Source: Elusimicrobiaceae bacterium (GTDB lineage Bacteria; Elusimicrobiota; Elusimicrobia; Elusimicrobiales; Elusimicrobiaceae). Taken from it: 64,000 nucleotides of DNA. The notes beneath the pieces were generated by a model. The model was not told the DNA's origin. It saw only the letters and a program-made list of their open reading frames with translations, and did not search any database. The translations under genes were made by a program, and so were the position numbers. The stretch's first letter is position 1, and the number at the start of each line of letters is the position of its first letter. This document shows positions 7,815 through 16,534 of the stretch, one piece after another. Location: assembly GCA_017468055.1 (NCBI GenBank), contig JAFUJU010000009.1:38844-102843 (forward strand). The letters run 5' to 3'.

Positions 7815-8372
7815 ATGAAAAAAATTATTTTACCGCTCCTTTTTGTTTTAGTCTTTGCCACTGCCTGTCACCAAGAGAAAAAAGAGGCCCCCTATAACCG
7901 TCAGGCCGCCGCGGACAATTACGAACGTAATTTCCGCAGCAATGTATTTGCTTCCTGCTTAAACGAAGGCAAACCCTATTCCACCTATTCTTTAGCACGT
8001 GTCAACCGCAAACCGACTGATTGTGACCCCCGCTTTAAAGTTACGTTTCTTAACGGACCTTGCGAAGGGAAAACCATTTTCACCACAGATGTGATTGAAC
8101 GGACCTCCCCCGTTTCCGGCGGGCAATTGATTAAAGGGGAAGTAGTGTTGCGCAATTATTACAACCCCCGCAAATTAGATAAAGATACAGCCAAACTGGA
8201 CCGCTGGCAAAAAGGCGTGGTGTACGATACTTCCCGCATGGAAGAAGGAGTAGTGGAGCTGGAATTCCCGCGTGACAGCAATGACTTTATGGCCGCCAGA
8301 GAGTTTATCTTTTTGCATAACGTACGTTATATTCAAAAACCGGAACAAAAAGATCCGCGCATTTGGTTATAG
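7815..8372 (+). CDS. Lipoprotein of unknown function, first gene of the envelope operon
   Basis: 185 residues from ATG at 7815, chosen because TGGAG (7805-7809) sits correctly before it and a signal peptide starts there. A lipobox FATAC puts the lipidated Cys at residue 18, followed by HQEKK. The mature part is a small mixed beta protein with several cysteines and no family I recognise. Its TAG stop overlaps the ribosome-binding site of the next gene, so the two are coupled. Confidence 0.82.
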   Translation: MKKIILPLLFVLVFATACHQEKKEAPYNRQAAADNYERNFRSNVFASCLNEGKPYSTYSLARVNRKPTDCDPRFKVTFLNGPCEGKTIFTTDVIERTSPVSGGQLIKGEVVLRNYYNPRKLDKDTAKLDRWQKGVVYDTSRMEEGVVELEFPRDSNDFMAAREFIFLHNVRYIQKPEQKDPRIWL

Positions 8373-8383
8373 GAGAAAAAAAC

Positions 8384-9091
8384 ATGTTAAAAAAGTTTTT
8401 ATTCTTTGCAATTTCTTGTTTCTTACCACTGGCAGTTTTCGCCCAAGAATCCGACTTGCTCACTCCTGAAACTTTGATTTTAGATGTTCCTACAGCCAAT
8501 GTGTTGGATAAATATCAGGCTTCCTTTTTGACCCGCTCTTATGCCAACGGAACAATTATGGAAAGTTTGGATTTTGGAGTTATTCCGCAGGTTAATATCG
8601 GTGTTTCTTTAGCCGTGTATGAACTGGTGGGAAGCTCTGACGATATTAAAGTATTGGATCCGGACTTTCAGGTAAAGTGGAAACTCTTTGACGGTAGTTT
8701 GTATTTGCCGGCCATTGCCATCGGCTATGACGGCCGCCGCTATGGATATAACCGCAAAACCAAAGATTATTTAGATGACCGCAAAGGCGGCTATATCACT
8801 CTTACGCGTGAGCTTTTTACCCCCGGACTGCATATTTCTTTGGGGGCGAATTTATCCGATTTTGACCGGCATGATATCTATGCCTTTACAGGCATGTCTT
8901 GGCAATTAAAAGACTATTTTTCTTTCTTAGCCGAATGGGATAATATCAACAATGTCCGTGATTCCCGCTTCAACCTAGGGGCTAATATTTTCATTTCCCA
9001 CGCACTTACGTTAACCGGTGCGGTGCGCCGCATTGGCAGAGGAAGTGAAAATGAACGCGTATTACAATTACGCTATGTAACCAATTTTTAA
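8384..9091 (+). CDS. Outer-membrane beta-barrel protein
   Basis: 235 residues from ATG at 8384 (AGGAG at 8371-8375). There is a signal peptide ending AVFAQ (about residue 20). Alternating hydrophobic strands follow, such as ISLGANLSDFD and FNLGANIFISHALTLTGAVR, and the protein ends on an aromatic residue (RYVTNF), the classical outer-membrane signature. Stretches resemble YjbH-type barrel domains, but I hold that only loosely. It lies between a lipoprotein and a HAMP protein in one operon, so it may be part of an envelope transport or sensing complex. Confidence 0.75.
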   Translation: MLKKFLFFAISCFLPLAVFAQESDLLTPETLILDVPTANVLDKYQASFLTRSYANGTIMESLDFGVIPQVNIGVSLAVYELVGSSDDIKVLDPDFQVKWKLFDGSLYLPAIAIGYDGRRYGYNRKTKDYLDDRKGGYITLTRELFTPGLHISLGANLSDFDRHDIYAFTGMSWQLKDYFSFLAEWDNINNVRDSRFNLGANIFISHALTLTGAVRRIGRGSENERVLQLRYVTNF

Positions 9092-9099
9092 GGACCTGT

Positions 9100-9555
9100 A
9101 TGCAAACACAAGCGCCCGCCACCAAACAACAATTCAAAAGACGCACTATTTTTATTAAAAAAGGTCTTCAGTTTCGCTACATGACCTTAATTATCTTAAG
9201 CGTATTGGCCGGACTTTTAATCATGTCTTTTGAGTTGGTATTTACCCTGAGTGAAATGTTTGATCAACACCCCGTTCTCCTGCAACCGTTGTATGAGCAT
9301 TTTCCCCGTTTGGCTTACGGTTTTATTTACAAAATCATCATTTATATTGTTTTTGTCATCTTGATTTCCGCCATTTTATCGCACAGAATGGCCGGCCCCG
9401 TCTATCGTTTTGAACAGACCTGTAAGGCCATTGCCAAGGGAGATTTTTCCCAACGCATACACCTGCGCAAAGGGGACCAGTTTACCGAGTTACAAGATGA
9501 GTTCAACAAGATGATGGACCGTGTAGAAGAAGAAATTAATAAAAACAAGAAGTAA
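9100..9555 (+). CDS. Two-span membrane protein ending in a HAMP domain
   Basis: 151 residues. Two transmembrane helices (about 28-50 and 77-98) flank a short periplasmic loop. They are followed by a HAMP domain (about 98-150, with AGPVYRFEQTCKAIAKGDF). There is no kinase, cyclase or methyl-accepting domain after the HAMP, so it has no obvious output of its own. Such stand-alone HAMP proteins are known in other bacteria without a firm function. In this operon it may relay or scaffold signals for its envelope neighbours; this is inference. Confidence 0.8.
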   Translation: MQTQAPATKQQFKRRTIFIKKGLQFRYMTLIILSVLAGLLIMSFELVFTLSEMFDQHPVLLQPLYEHFPRLAYGFIYKIIIYIVFVILISAILSHRMAGPVYRFEQTCKAIAKGDFSQRIHLRKGDQFTELQDEFNKMMDRVEEEINKNKK

Positions 9556-9564
9556 CGGGGGATT

Positions 9565-10866
9565 ATGAAAAAAATATATTGCCTGTGTTTGGCTTTGCTT
9601 TTGGCTCTACCGGCGGCCGCCCAAAAAGAATACGGTTTGCGCTTTTCCAGCTTAATTAATGACGAGCTCAGCTTGGAAAATGCCATTCGCATCGGTTTAG
9701 AAAACAATAGCGACTTTTTGCTAGCCCAACAAGAAGTAATTGTAGCTGAGCAAAAAGTAAAACAAGCCAAATTCCTCTTTTTGCCCCAATTTGCCTTTCA
9801 GGGAACGGCTACTTGGTATGATTTGGATTATCCGATGGTTTTGCCCGAATCCGTGGCCAACCGCTTAATTCCTAACAATGATTCTCAAAATGCAGGGGAC
9901 AAGCACCAATTTTTCGGCGTAGGTGTATCCGGAACGCAATACCTTTATTCCGGCGGCAGAATACGCGGTGCTTTAAAAATGGCCGAAGCTAACCTAAAAC
10001 AGGTGCAAAGCAAATATGAATCTGTTAAAAATGCAGTGGTCTTAGACATTAAAAAATCTTTTTTCCAGTTACTTTATGCTCAGCACCTCTTAGAGCTTGC
10101 CAACCGTGTGGACCAAAAAACCCACCACTATGCGCGATCTCTTAAAGTTTCTTCTTGGGATAAAATCAAAGCCCAATATGTGCTGTCCAAACTTTATTCT
10201 CAGAAAAATATAGCTGCCAATGAACTGCAAAAAGCCCAATTGGCTATGTTGGTCAGCCTTAACAAAGAATTAAACAGTCCGGTAAAAGTGAAAGGGGATT
10301 TTTCCCCCGTTGATGTAAAGTTGGATTTGGCCACTTTAAACTTATGGTCCATGGAATTTAGGCCTGAGCTCAAAGCAGCTATTTATGCCTTAGAGCTGGA
10401 TAATTTGGCCATAGATTTGGCTTTGTCCCGCCGCTATCCCGATTTGGTACTGACCGGCAGTTACGAACGCCTGGGCATAGAAACTTTAAACGATGAAAAT
10501 AAGCAAATTTCTTTGGCGGTACGCTTGCCGCTTCCTTACAATGTAGCCTCTCAAACGGCCCAACGAAAAGCGGAGCAAAAGCAAAGCACTTTGCGGCGGG
10601 CGGCTATGGAAGATAAAATCCGGGTACAGGTGGCAGAAAATTACGTCAATATGCTTTTCTGGCAAAAGGAAGTGAGCAACCGTCAAAACACATGGAGAGA
10701 AGTGGAAAAATTACTTTCCAGCCAGCCGACATCCGCACCTGTAAATCTGAATGCTTTAGAAGCCTTAGACGCTTATTACCAGAGCGGAAAAGACTATTAC
10801 CAAAGCATTTTGCAAAATCTGACTTCCAAGTCCTCTTTAGAATGGGCTATCGGACGGGATTTATAA
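9565..10866 (+). CDS. TolC-like outer-membrane efflux protein
   Basis: 433 residues with a signal peptide (about 1-20, ending PAAAQ). Two outer-membrane-efflux repeats are visible: an N-terminal one with LSLENAIRIGLENNSDFLLAQ and a C-terminal one around PELKAAIYALELDNLAIDLA. This is the TolC pattern of long alpha-barrel helices and short beta strands. It should form the outer-membrane duct of a tripartite exporter. No membrane-fusion or inner-membrane pump gene lies beside it, so the partner must be elsewhere or the role differs. It is 9 bp after the HAMP gene. Confidence 0.88.
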   Translation: MKKIYCLCLALLLALPAAAQKEYGLRFSSLINDELSLENAIRIGLENNSDFLLAQQEVIVAEQKVKQAKFLFLPQFAFQGTATWYDLDYPMVLPESVANRLIPNNDSQNAGDKHQFFGVGVSGTQYLYSGGRIRGALKMAEANLKQVQSKYESVKNAVVLDIKKSFFQLLYAQHLLELANRVDQKTHHYARSLKVSSWDKIKAQYVLSKLYSQKNIAANELQKAQLAMLVSLNKELNSPVKVKGDFSPVDVKLDLATLNLWSMEFRPELKAAIYALELDNLAIDLALSRRYPDLVLTGSYERLGIETLNDENKQISLAVRLPLPYNVASQTAQRKAEQKQSTLRRAAMEDKIRVQVAENYVNMLFWQKEVSNRQNTWREVEKLLSSQPTSAPVNLNALEALDAYYQSGKDYYQSILQNLTSKSSLEWAIGRDL

Positions 10867-10875
10867 AGTATTTTC

Positions 10876-11829
10876 ATGAAAAAAACACGGTGGTTTTTAG
10901 CTTTTATTTGTCTCTTTTTGTTCTGTCCGCTTTGGGCTTTGCCCGATGTAACACAGGACGCTGTCTTACGTGATTTTTTGTGGGAAGAGTTTACATCCGT
11001 TCCGGCCAGCCAACGGCCTAAAATAGGCCTTGCTTTGTCGGCCGGAGGAGCCCGCGGTTTTGCCCATGTAGGTGTTTTGGAAGTATTGCACCATGCAGGA
11101 GTGCCGATAGATGTAATGGCCGGCACCTCCATGGGGGCCGTCGTTGGTTCTTTATATGCCGCAGGCCTGCCGACACAACGGCTTTGGGAAATCGGCCAAC
11201 ATATTACCATAGACAAAATCACACCGGATTTCAACTTGATGGGTCTGTTTAAATTTTTGTTTCTGAAGAAACTTCCCTCTTCCCAAAATCTGCAATCTTT
11301 TTTTCAAGAACAAATCGGTCATATACGCTTTGAAGATTTAGATATTCCTTTTGCTACTGCTGCTATGGATGTGAAGACGGGAGAGCAAGTCGTTTTTGAT
11401 TCAGGGCCGTTGGACATTGCCGTACGCGCCAGCATGAACTTGCCGGGGGTTTTTGATCCGGTAGAATACCGTCACCGTTATCTGGTGGACGGAGCTGTGG
11501 TAAATTATTTACCGGTCAATCTGGTAAAAAACAAAGGAGCCGATTATATTATCGCTTCCGTTACTCCCTTAGATTTTTCTTCCCAAGTTCCCAAAACGGT
11601 AGCGGCTTACTTGTTGCGCATCGGTGATGTGCGCGGAGCTGCCATGATTGAAGAGTCTGCCCAAAAAGCTAATTTTGTGATTCAAAACCGCGTCTTAGGT
11701 ATCAGCACGCTGGATTTAGACAAACTGCATACAGCCGGAGAAATAGGAATCCGCTCTGCAAATAAAGAATTGGAGGCACTGCAGGAAGATATCCTGTTGT
11801 TTGCAATAGACCATGTGCTTAAAAAATAA
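10876..11829 (+). CDS. Patatin-like phospholipase, exported
   Basis: 317 residues. After a signal peptide (about 1-21) come the patatin/RssA features: the oxyanion loop GGARGFAHVGVL, the nucleophile Ser85 in GTSMG, and Asp205 in the DGAVV motif of the Ser-Asp dyad. It should hydrolyse acyl chains of lipids in the periplasm. It ends inside the start of the TPR gene (17-bp overlap). The co-occurrence with a TolC-like protein, a barrel and a lipoprotein suggests a role in envelope lipid turnover. Confidence 0.9.
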   Translation: MKKTRWFLAFICLFLFCPLWALPDVTQDAVLRDFLWEEFTSVPASQRPKIGLALSAGGARGFAHVGVLEVLHHAGVPIDVMAGTSMGAVVGSLYAAGLPTQRLWEIGQHITIDKITPDFNLMGLFKFLFLKKLPSSQNLQSFFQEQIGHIRFEDLDIPFATAAMDVKTGEQVVFDSGPLDIAVRASMNLPGVFDPVEYRHRYLVDGAVVNYLPVNLVKNKGADYIIASVTPLDFSSQVPKTVAAYLLRIGDVRGAAMIEESAQKANFVIQNRVLGISTLDLDKLHTAGEIGIRSANKELEALQEDILLFAIDHVLKK

Positions 11830-12772
11830 ATTTTTACTTTTAGGATTTCTTTTGTTTTGTACCTTTCCGACAGTACAGGCAGGGTTGTTCGGTATCAGTC
11901 CCAAAGACCGCCAAGAATTTGTGCAAGCACGGGAGACCTACCTGCAGGGAGATTATGCCAAAGCCGTTACCTTGCTTTCGGACTATATTTACAAAACCAA
12001 GAATATCAAACGGCGCGAGGCCAGAGCCTACCGTTTATTGGGAATGACTTACGAAAAGTTAAATATGCCCGGTAAAGCATTGGAAACATACAAAGAAGCC
12101 CTTGCTTTTCATGAAAAAGATGTCCCCTTGCTGATTGCCGCGGCAGAGCTTTACCATAGGACGGACTTAACGGACCAATCCATCGGTCTATATAATCAAG
12201 CTCTTCAAATAGAGCCGGATAATCCGGTCGCTCTTTCCGGTCAGGCAGAAAACTATATTGATATGGGTTTTTATTCCAAAGCCCGCGAGTATTATGACCG
12301 TTTTTTTGAATTAGATCCCCAAGCTCCCGCTATCCATCGGGCCCGATATGCCTATACCTTTTTCAAACAACGCCATTATGCTGATGCCTTCATCCACATC
12401 ACTATGGCCAAACGGGAAGACCCTTCCCAACCGGACTACTGGTTATTGAGTGCCAAAGCCTATAAAGGCCTCTCCATGCCGCAAGATGCACTGGCTGATT
12501 TGGACGTTGCTATCTTTCTCGCACCGCAACGGAGTGAATTGCAAGCCATTAAATCTATGTGGCTTTACCAAGAAAAAAATTTTACCCAATCTCTTTCCTT
12601 AGCGCAAAATCTGCTCCGCCAAGAGCCGGAAAACGAGTTAGCTCTGTTTATGAAATACCTTAATCTGTCTAAACTTAACCGTCCGGATCAGGCTTTACAG
12701 GCCTTGCAAAAAATAAAAGAACTCAACAAAGATTCTTTTGCCCACAAAGTTGCCTCTCATCTTTTACCATAA
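11813..12772 (+). CDS. Exported TPR-repeat protein
   Basis: 319 residues. It starts at ATG 11813, inside the end of the patatin gene, with a signal peptide (about 1-23, ending TVQAG). About six to seven tetratricopeptide repeats follow, for example ALETYKEALAFHEKDVPLLI and SIGLYNQALQIEPDNPVALS. It should be a periplasmic protein-protein scaffold. As the last gene of the operon it may hold the complex together. No enzymatic motif is visible. Confidence 0.88.
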   Translation: MCLKNKFLLLGFLLFCTFPTVQAGLFGISPKDRQEFVQARETYLQGDYAKAVTLLSDYIYKTKNIKRREARAYRLLGMTYEKLNMPGKALETYKEALAFHEKDVPLLIAAAELYHRTDLTDQSIGLYNQALQIEPDNPVALSGQAENYIDMGFYSKAREYYDRFFELDPQAPAIHRARYAYTFFKQRHYADAFIHITMAKREDPSQPDYWLLSAKAYKGLSMPQDALADLDVAIFLAPQRSELQAIKSMWLYQEKNFTQSLSLAQNLLRQEPENELALFMKYLNLSKLNRPDQALQALQKIKELNKDSFAHKVASHLLP

Positions 12773-12797
12773 AAAACCCCGCTTAAGCGGGGTTTTT
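12772..12797. terminator. Bidirectional terminator between convergent genes
   Basis: Perfect palindrome AAAAACCCCGCTT/AAGCGGGGTTTTT. It separates the TPR gene from the leftward TldE-like gene, which ends at 12799. Confidence 0.92.
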
Positions 12798-12798
12798 G

Positions 12799-14475
12799 TT
12801 ACGGTAAAGGAACCACCGGAGGAGTATCCGGTATGTACATATTGGATTGCAATTCTATTTCATCTACCAGAACAGATGGGGTCACAATCGCCTGAGAAAC
12901 GGTAGAAAAAAGATAATACTTGCTATACTCATTGTACACATCCGTATCGTCCCCCGCCGCCAAAATATTGCGCAAGGTACGCGAAGAAGCACCTGTTATC
13001 TTCAGTCCGTTCACCATTTCTTTTCTTCCGTCTTTGGTATAAATACGCTCTACCACCTTCGGGAAAGCAACACCTTCGTCTGTACTGTAATAGAAAGAAG
13101 AAGGAACAATATAGCAATATTCCAGCTCCTGCTCTTTGCATCGTTGCAAGAGTTTTTCTTCCATTTCTTTCTCAGAAAACGTTTCTTTCGGCACAAAAAA
13201 CAAATTGCTTACTCCTGCTCTGGGTAAACGGACTTGGCTCATTCTGGCATGTCCGTTGCTTCTTTTCTGGCCTTCTACCAAACTGCGTATGGTAGGAAAA
13301 GCCAACAGTTTCCCTTCTTGAATAAGGTGTAAGTCTTCCGCTTTCACTCCCTCATCGTCCACCGGCATAAACCCGGCTAAAGTTTTCCCCTGATGTTGGG
13401 ACAAGGACGGCTTATCATACACGTCAAACAAAGGGCTTATTACCCGCATTCCTTTCCGGTCTCTGAAATACCCACTCGCGGTATCGTTATAATCACTTCC
13501 TTCCAACAACGGCTTTGTATTGCTAGCCGCCGGCACAAACAAAAAAGAAAAGAAGCTGGCCGCCGCTTTCTTTTTAAATAAAACGGGCCCCACATACGGC
13601 TTCTTTTCCCGCACGGCATGATACTGCTTTTCTATTTCCGCCAATGTTTTTTCCACTATTTGTTGCATTTGGGCAGGATGAGTGGCAGGATCTTGCGGTA
13701 AGATATAAGAGTTCAGAAAGGAATAAGGTTCCCCCGTCGCCAAACGCAAGCTTGCCTCTATATACAAATAATCTTGAGGCGTGTAATATTGAGCAAAATT
13801 ACCTTTGCTATCCAAAAAATAATTACGTTGTTGCAAACGGGAACGGCCTACCGTAAATTTCTCCAAATAAGGCAACCTTTTTCCTTGAGCCGACAAAGCA
13901 TTCACGCGCTCTTGCATTCCTTCCTCCAAGGCAGAAAAGGGAGGTATTTCCTGCAGAAAAGAGGCTTTTTTCGCTTGGCTAAAATCAGGCAACTCTTTAT
14001 TCAGACCTTTTCTTTTCTTATAAGCTTTTTTTTGATCATAGGCCGTGGAAGCAAAAATATAGGCATCGTCCGTCAGCTTCCATAATTCTCGACGGATCCC
14101 CTCATAGCTTTGCGGCACCGATTCTGAATAGGCCGGCACGCCTTCTTCCCCTTTATAGGTGGATTGGGACGCCAGTGTAAAACCGGAACTGTTCTCTTGG
14201 CCGTCTCCGGCCGTAACATAGACCAGGGCAGACAAACTATTATGCGGCTCTCTTTGCGGTATTTTGCTACCCAAAGAAGCCGACACTATGTGCCGGTATT
14301 CATCTACCAGTTTATAACCGGCAAAAAACGGTTTGGCACTTCCTTTCACACGCAAATCTTTCATCGTGCGTTGCATTTCATCAGACATCGCCCGAAAATA
14401 CACATTGTCCGGTAAACTGCCCGCTGACAAATTCAAAAAAGAAAAGCCTAAAAGAAGCAACAAGATTTTCTTCAT
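12799..14475 (-). CDS. Secreted TldE/PmbA-like partner protein (no HExxxH)
   Basis: 558 residues with a signal peptide (about 1-18). The C-terminal half matches the modulator-of-gyrase (TldD/PmbA) fold: SDYNDTASGYFRDRKGMRV, PVDDEGVKAEDLHLIQEG and NGHARMSQVRLPRAG align with the corresponding parts of the neighbouring gene product. At the place of the metalloprotease HExxxH the sequence has no His-Glu pair, so this is probably the non-catalytic subunit, like TldE in the TldD-TldE heterodimer. Its ATG abuts the stop of the upstream gene. The unusual feature is export: classical TldD/TldE act in the cytoplasm. Confidence 0.82.
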   Translation of the reverse strand: MKKILLLLLGFSFLNLSAGSLPDNVYFRAMSDEMQRTMKDLRVKGSAKPFFAGYKLVDEYRHIVSASLGSKIPQREPHNSLSALVYVTAGDGQENSSGFTLASQSTYKGEEGVPAYSESVPQSYEGIRRELWKLTDDAYIFASTAYDQKKAYKKRKGLNKELPDFSQAKKASFLQEIPPFSALEEGMQERVNALSAQGKRLPYLEKFTVGRSRLQQRNYFLDSKGNFAQYYTPQDYLYIEASLRLATGEPYSFLNSYILPQDPATHPAQMQQIVEKTLAEIEKQYHAVREKKPYVGPVLFKKKAAASFFSFLFVPAASNTKPLLEGSDYNDTASGYFRDRKGMRVISPLFDVYDKPSLSQHQGKTLAGFMPVDDEGVKAEDLHLIQEGKLLAFPTIRSLVEGQKRSNGHARMSQVRLPRAGVSNLFFVPKETFSEKEMEEKLLQRCKEQELEYCYIVPSSFYYSTDEGVAFPKVVERIYTKDGRKEMVNGLKITGASSRTLRNILAAGDDTDVYNEYSKYYLFSTVSQAIVTPSVLVDEIELQSNMYIPDTPPVVPLP

Positions 14476-16170
14476 TTATTTCTCCTCCTGTTTAAAATCA
14501 GGTGCCGGCAACACCGGTGGTTTAAAAGCACTTTTTTCCGCTTTTTGAAACTCCATATTTTCAAACAATAAACTGGGGGAAATGTTGGTTTGCGGCACCC
14601 ACCCTGATACACTACCGCAACTTCCATTAAATACGGTATCATCATTGCCGGCCGCAATAATACGATTGAAACTGACCAAGGGTGTGCCTATTACGTCCAA
14701 CCCACGCACCACTTCTTTACGCCCGTCAGGAAACACTTTATAAATCATTTTTGTTTCCAGTTTAAAACTTTGCGGCATGGAAGCACCCGTAAAAGTAAAA
14801 CCACCGGCCAAATCTTCCACAATAAACCCAAACGGTTTATTTTGTTTTTTGATTTCTTGTAAAAGCATTTCTTCTAATTTTTCGTACGGTACCGTTTCGG
14901 AAGCGGTCGCGCGAAGCACACTCATACGCGCAGCGGCGGGATAACCTCTTTCTTTTCTGCCGTGACCGTTAGATACGGGGAATCCTTCTATAGGAGTACT
15001 GCGCATCATAAAATTGCGCAAGACACCGTTTTCAATCAGCACGACGGGGCGCGATTTTACCCCTTCATCGTCATACTCATAAGCTCCGCGCAACATTTCA
15101 CCGTTAAAATATGTAAGGGTAGGGTCTGCCGTAATGGTAATCAAGGGAGAAATAACCTGCTGGCCCACTTTACCGGATAATGTTTGTCCGTCATCGGCAT
15201 CTTTCAGCTGGTCTCCCTCCAAGCGGTGTCCCATTACTTCATGTACAAATACGGCCGCTGCCCGGCCTTTTAATATAACGGGGACATTGGCCGCTTCCCC
15301 CTCCGCCGCCTGAGCCAAAGCATTCAGCTCCGCCACCGATTTGCGTACATCTTCCGTCAGCTGCTGCAAAGAGGGAAGTTCTTTTTCCGTACTCACATTG
15401 TAATCATTAAAACGTTCTATTTCCAATCCGTCTTTTCCACGCCCATATAATGAATAGAACAGCCGAATATAAGCATATGGAGTTTTGAGTTGGGTGCCGA
15501 CAGAATCCACAAAATAGCGGTGTCCTTGTTCCACGGAAAAATTAAAAGAAGACTTTAATACATTCTTTTCCTGAATGGTTAAACGGGAAACGGCCACCAA
15601 TAAATCTTTTATTTTTTGCAAATCAAAGGTTTGCAGCGGCTCTTCATGGCAATACAAACTCAGCGGCGGAAAAACAAAGTCATCAGACTTATCTTTATTT
15701 TCGGCACGGGAGCGGACATTGGCCTGCACACGGCTTAGCTTTTCTTGTGCATCTTTGGCCAAACTTTGGGTTTCCGACCAAAATCTACGTAAAAAATCCA
15801 ATGAGTTTTTGTTACTTAATGTGGACTCCTCCGGCCTTAACCCGTAAGAAAAAGAATATTCCCCCCGCAATGCCCGTGTATTATCCATTTGAGGGTTTCC
15901 GGCACGCAAACTTACCTCCACATCGGCAACAGGTTTTTGGAATTCGTCCCGTATACCGCCATCCACCGCTTTTACAGAAATTTCTTCTCCTTGCGTATAG
16001 GTGTAGGAAATATAATAAATAGGTGGTTTTTGTTTTTTCAAAATTTTAAAATTTCTCTCCAATTCCTGTTTCATGAGTTTTAAAGGAAGTTGCTCTTTTA
16101 TTTCACAATTTCCTTGTGCTGATAAACTTAATGGTATCCATAACAAGAACATAAATATTAATTTTTTCAT
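14476..16170 (-). CDS. Secreted TldD-like metalloprotease
   Basis: 564 residues from ATG at 16170, chosen for the GAGGAG ribosome-binding site and because a signal peptide begins there (about 1-18, ending LSLSAQ). The zinc-protease motif HEVMGHRLEGD places His310, Glu311 and His315. The downstream YDDEGVKSRP and NGHGRKERGYPAAARMSVL are typical of TldD. A TATAAT box lies at 16193-16198. With the next gene it forms a two-gene operon likely to make a periplasmic heterodimeric protease. TldD-TldE in E. coli removes leader peptides and degrades unfolded peptides; the substrate here is unknown. Confidence 0.85.
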   Translation of the reverse strand: MKKLIFMFLLWIPLSLSAQGNCEIKEQLPLKLMKQELERNFKILKKQKPPIYYISYTYTQGEEISVKAVDGGIRDEFQKPVADVEVSLRAGNPQMDNTRALRGEYSFSYGLRPEESTLSNKNSLDFLRRFWSETQSLAKDAQEKLSRVQANVRSRAENKDKSDDFVFPPLSLYCHEEPLQTFDLQKIKDLLVAVSRLTIQEKNVLKSSFNFSVEQGHRYFVDSVGTQLKTPYAYIRLFYSLYGRGKDGLEIERFNDYNVSTEKELPSLQQLTEDVRKSVAELNALAQAAEGEAANVPVILKGRAAAVFVHEVMGHRLEGDQLKDADDGQTLSGKVGQQVISPLITITADPTLTYFNGEMLRGAYEYDDEGVKSRPVVLIENGVLRNFMMRSTPIEGFPVSNGHGRKERGYPAAARMSVLRATASETVPYEKLEEMLLQEIKKQNKPFGFIVEDLAGGFTFTGASMPQSFKLETKMIYKVFPDGRKEVVRGLDVIGTPLVSFNRIIAAGNDDTVFNGSCGSVSGWVPQTNISPSLLFENMEFQKAEKSAFKPPVLPAPDFKQEEK

Positions 16171-16250
16171 AAGATCGCTCCTCGTTCTTTCCATTATAGT
16201 ACTTTTATCTTCTACTTTTCCGATTTGTGAGAGAGATAAAAATTTGATAT

Positions 16251-16256
16251 TATAAT
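16251..16256 (+). promoter_or_regulatory. Possible -10 box for tRNA-Thr
   Basis: TATAAT eight bases before the tRNA. The best -35 candidate, TTGTGA at 16225-16230, is 20 bp away, so only the -10 is supported. Confidence 0.4.
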
Positions 16257-16264
16257 AAGGTAGT

Positions 16265-16337
16265 GCCGAGGTAGCTCAACTGGCAGAGCAACGGTTTTGT
16301 AAACCGTAGGTTGTGGGTTCGACTCCCATCCTCGGCT
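16265..16337 (+). tRNA. tRNA-Thr (anticodon TGT)
   Basis: A full cloverleaf: acceptor GCCGAGG with CCTCGGC, anticodon stem ACGGT/ACCGT, loop TTTGTAA with anticodon TGT, and T-loop TTCGACT. CCA is not encoded; the gene runs directly into T6. Confidence 0.95.
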
Positions 16338-16508
16338 TTTTTCTTTGGCTTTTGTGTGCTTTCGTTGTTGCAGTCTCCCTCGCATACCTCGGCTCCGCCT
16401 GTTACAGTATAGTCTCGGGTTCCTGCGCCTAGAAAGCCCGCAAAATCCTTTGAAAAACTGAAAAGTTGGGCGAATTTTGCCAGTCCGCTTTTTTCTTTGG
16501 CTTTTGTG
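16335..16508. repeat. 22-bp perfect direct repeats flanking a 130-bp segment at the tRNA-Thr 3' end
   Basis: The 22-bp sequence at 16335-16356, starting with the last bases of the tRNA, recurs exactly at 16487-16508 just before the TerC gene. The segment between them contains no gene. It has a GCAAAAT/ATTTTGC inverted repeat (16439-16445 and 16474-16480) and, on the minus strand, words (ACCCGAG, TACTGT, GCGAGGG) also found in the repeat near 58432-58503. Confidence 0.8.
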
Positions 16509-16534
16509 CCATATTTTACATTAGGAGTTACTCT

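Noticed and set aside
16357..16530. yybP-ykoY manganese riboswitch before the TerC-family gene
   Set aside because: Such riboswitches often precede TerC genes, but I could not find the conserved core here; the segment looks like a repeat-flanked insert.
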